From: Paraspadella gotoi
Lineage: Eukaryota > Chaetognatha
DNA: 64,000 bases
NCBI GenBank assembly: GCA_051294375.1
Contig: CM119265.1
Location: 26,015,748 to 26,079,747, forward strand
Direction of reading: 5' to 3'
Shown here: piece after piece, positions 61,201 through 64,000 of the stretch
How positions within the stretch are numbered: position 1 is the first letter of the stretch
Layout of the letters: each line of letters starts with the position of its first letter
Made by a program: the position numbers and the translations under genes
Notes under the pieces: generated by a model
Told to the model about the DNA's origin: nothing
The model's input: the letters and a program-made list of their open reading frames with translations, nothing else
The model's database searches: none

Positions 61201-61450
61201 AAATGTCCCTCGGCAGAAGGCGAAGCCCAGGACTTTGACAAATACATTCGTGAAGTTGTTTTAGTAAGTTAGAAGTCCTGGGCAAGAATAACAAAACATG
61301 TAATACAAACTGCAGCAATATATATATAAAGTTTAAAGAATCTTTCTTAACTTGTTTCTGAAGCCAAATAGTAACAATAGCTTGCTTCCCTCTCAAAAAA
61401 AGTCCACCAATCCAGTGATCACGCAAAATAGTTTCCTTAAAACTAAAGAT
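55270..61450. other. Microsatellite-free block, probable broken retroelement sequence
   Basis: This 6.2 kb stretch differs sharply from the rest: no GA/CT or triplet arrays, frequent CpG, balanced composition and many 60-150 codon frames on both strands, none continuous. Fragments resemble retroelement proteins: FFYMDDSTIAGKK on the minus strand (YMDD at 57509-57520) and QTTEHILTD on the minus strand near 58700, like the C-terminal part of some LINE reverse transcriptases. An integrase-like trace is on the plus strand at 60240-61090. They do not line up as one element. Frame breaks may be decay or read errors. No host gene is recognised. Confidence 0.4.
60240..61090 (+). pseudogene. Possible Ty3/gypsy integrase remnant
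   Basis: LRIEDGLFSNN followed by LAVRESGRHIFLVC resembles the segment just before gypsy integrase (DGLLYR... VVP...LR..VL..H). Further on, AARTSSGGIRKLAPRR resembles the core VARTFFSGWIARFGAPRR, and SDGLSLNCCNF sits where SNGLVERLHRQLK is expected. Several stops and frame shifts interrupt it. A run of G at 60768-60777 lies in the middle. Reading is by eye only. Confidence 0.3.
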
Positions 61451-61866
61451 TCCGAGTTTGCTCTAAACATTAAATAAGGTGAAAACTAGACAGATTAGAT
61501 ATAGTCCACGTCGATAAATCGTAAATTAGAATCTATCGAAATCCGGTGAACCAATCAGAAATTGCCAAGAAATGCCTCGAATCTGTCCTAGGTAATACTA
61601 ACAACAAAAGTGAAAACCGAAAGATGTCGCTGTTGATCGTGAATAAGTTGGCAATTCTTGACGTCAGTTAAAAGAAAGAGCATCGGGAGAGGTGGAGAAG
61701 CTGGATTTCTTGTGATAAAAAGATAGTTTATTTTCGTAAACCTCCTTTTACCTGCGATCACTTATACCGATTTTACTTTCTTCTTTTTCTATCTTTTTTA
61801 ATTTCCTCCTCTTTTTCCTCCTCATTTCCTTTTTCTCCTTTTCCTCTTTTTTTTCCCATTCTGCCT

Positions 61867-62005
61867 CGTCCTGTTCTTTTCCTATTTTGCATTTCCTTCC
61901 ACCCAAATTTAAAACTCCGTTCTTCAAACCCAGTCTCCTCTCTCTCTCTCTCTCTCTCTCGATCTCCTCTCTCTTCCTCTCTCTCTTAATCTAATGCCCG
62001 ACCTC
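61867..62005. repeat. Noisy duplicate of 55121-55210
   Basis: GTCCTnTTCTTTTCCT, TTTGCATTTCC, CCACC.AAATTTAAA and CCCAG followed by a CT tract recur in the same order with extra single bases. It ends at a 25-N gap (62006-62030). Confidence 0.75.
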
Positions 62006-62030
62006 NNNNNNNNNNNNNNNNNNNNNNNNN

Positions 62031-62730
62031 CTCGCAAATTCTGCTTTGTTTGTTCGTCATTCGGATTAAACAGAGAAAAACCGCGAAAAAACGATAACGA
62101 TTTTCGACTTAAAAAAAAAAAATCGTCACAGCAGCAGCAGCAGGCTAATTTCTCCTGACAGCCGCCGCAGCGCCCGGCGCAGAAATAAAAACCTGCAGCG
62201 CAGCGTAAAGCCGGTCGCGGCAGCACATCCACGAGCATCAGCTACCGGGCTTCCTCCCGGGTCGTCACCCACAATCCATCCTTTTTCCCCGACCTTACCT
62301 CAAGCCCCAAAACTTCTTATTTCGGGTCAGTTCAATTCAGATTCTCTTAGGAACCATATTTTCCAAAAGGTTAATAATCAAGTAAGGGTAAGGGATTTGG
62401 ATCATGGATTGGTTTAGGATTAGTTTAAGGATTTAATAATAAAATATGATTAAATATTATTTATTATTTATTATTATTATAATTATTTATTATTTATATA
62501 CTAAAATAGTGCCCTTTCTTTCTTCTTTCTTCTTTTCCTTTTTCTCTTTCTTTTTTTTCTCCAATGATCTTCTTTTTCTTGTTTTCTTTTCCTTATTTTA
62601 CTTTTCCTTTTTTTCCTTTTTTTTCTTTTTTCTCCTTCAAGTTTCCTGTGTTTTTAATTTTCCTGTCTTCTTTCTCTTTCCTCTTTTCTTAACCATTTTC
62701 ACCTTAGCTCATTTTTTTCCTTCAAGGAGA

Positions 62731-62770
<40 letters not shown>

Positions 62771-62857
62771 ATAAAAATAATAAATAATAAATCAAAATCA
62801 ATAATCAAGATTCAAGATCTAAATCAATCTCTGCTCTCTCTTCCTCTCTCTTTCCTT

Positions 62858-62888
<31 letters not shown>

Positions 62889-64000
62889 ATCTCTGCTCTC
62901 TCTCCTCTCACTTCTCTCCCTCTCTCTACTCTTTCCCTCTCAGTTCGTCTCTGACACCCCGTATCAGTTTCTTTCTTATTTCCAGTTCCTTCGTACCGAA
63001 CTTTTAACTCTCTCTCTCTCTTTTTCCTTACTTTCCGCACTTCTTTCCTCTATGCAACGGCTTAGTACTGAACTTTCGGTGTCATTCAAGTCAATATGCA
63101 TGTTCATTTTAGGTGACATTTCTTTGATCATTCGCAGGTTATCTGTATTACTCAGAATTCTTTACAAGAAAATTATTTTGTCAAATAGTAATGCTTCATA
63201 TATGTTATCTTTATTTCTCATTACTCTCTGCTCTCTTTAATTGTTTTTCTCTCTTCCTTCAGGACCGTTTACTTTTACCCTTTTCTCTCTCTCTCTCTCT
63301 CTCTTCCTCTCTCTCTCCTCTTCTCTCTCTCTCCTCTCTCCTCTCTTCTCTACTCTCCCCTCTCTCTTCTTCATACTCCTCTCTCTCTTCCTCTCTCTCT
63401 CTCTCCTCTCTCTCGTCTCTCTTCTCTCTGCTCTCGTCTCTCTCTTCTCCTTCTCCAAAATTTTTAACTCAAGACAAACACCAAACTTGTTAGGACTCCA
63501 NNNNNNNNNNNNNNNNNNNNNNNNNTGTTAGACTCGCCAATTTCTTGTTCCCAAGAGAAAATATCAGATTTTCTTATTCTCTGGTGCCAAGTCAGACAAA
63601 ACTATCGACTTACTCGAGCAATTTCTGCACTACATGTATTATAACGAAATCAGGGAAATGAAAGAAAAACCGTAGTATAGATAAAAAAAAAGCGACATCT
63701 ATCGTCGGCCTAAACAAAACAACTTTTGTCGTCAGAAACAAAAGACACTAACGTAGAAAAATAAAATTCTTCAACGGCTCCCCGCTAAAACCTTTAACCT
63801 ATCCCATATTTTTTCCGCCTTTTCATTTTTTCCCCTTCCTTTGTCTCTTCATTTTTTCCCCTTTATTCTTTTCCTTTTTCCTCCCCAATTTTTTCCTTTG
63901 TTTTCTCTTTGTTTTATCCTTCATTTCCTTCGTTTTTATATTTTTCTTTGTTTTGTTTTCGTCGACTTGAAATCTCTCCCTTGATTTTTTTCCTTCATCT
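62031..64000. other. CT- and AT-rich tail of the window
   Basis: 62130-62230 is GC-rich with GCAGCAGCAG but no exon is supported. 62446-62500 is ATT-rich. CT tracts lie at 62732-62766, 62860-62890 and 63280-63450. A 25-N gap at 63501-63525 is flanked by TTGTTAGGACTCCA and TGTTAGACTCGCCA, apparently the same sequence on both sides. 63526-64000 is unique to T-rich with no gene seen. Confidence 0.55.

Overview
The window is eukaryotic nuclear DNA, most likely from an arthropod and possibly a crustacean. Genes are split by GT-AG introns, coding exons carry long Gln/Asn/Ser/Ala runs, and (GA/CT)n, (CGT/ACG)n and ATTG-type microsatellites are very dense. Species cannot be fixed from the sequence. 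Twenty N runs interrupt it.

Only three loci are convincingly protein-coding. (1) A complete four-exon ChaC-type gamma-glutamylcyclotransferase, + strand, 5885-7138, whose three introns are largely microsatellite. (2) A secreted M14 metallocarboxypeptidase, + strand, 8319-13572, with signal peptide, activation propeptide, HxxE zinc motif, zinc His and catalytic Glu. The stretch that should encode the substrate-binding Arg/Asn-Arg segment is absent from gap-free sequence. (3) Minus-strand exons of a low-complexity (polyQ/N/S/A) protein at 52010-52376 and 44745-45156, with matching phase and strong splice sites, and a possible terminal exon at 26094-26230. The two + strand genes lie head to tail and show no sign of working together.

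The rest is repeats and assembly structure. Region by region: 1-4245, a twice-present 1.5 kb segment carrying a tRNA-derived SINE; 4250-5880, low-complexity DNA and a 346 bp MITE with 9 bp terminal inverted repeats; 5885-13572, the two genes; 13573-17600, minisatellites, a duplicated CT-rich segment and an inverted dispersed repeat; 17600-23800, AT-rich spacer, large gaps and a compact island with CRE, CCAAT and DR1 motifs; 23800-44000, three versions of one locus (one clean, two noisy and apparently identical, 8544 bp apart); 44000-54300, the minus-strand exons, a palindromic minisatellite, more MITE copies and satellites; 55270-61450, a block without microsatellites that looks like broken retroelement sequence; 61450-64000, CT-rich low complexity.

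The strongest structural message is that much of the window looks like short-read contigs joined by unpolished long reads. Many gaps are exactly 25 N, and several sit at joins where the flanking sequence is already contiguous in another copy. Single-base indels distinguish the copies. Coding calls and copy numbers in 1-4250, 14340-15850, 26880-44000, 45740-46740 and 55270-62000 should be read with that in mind.
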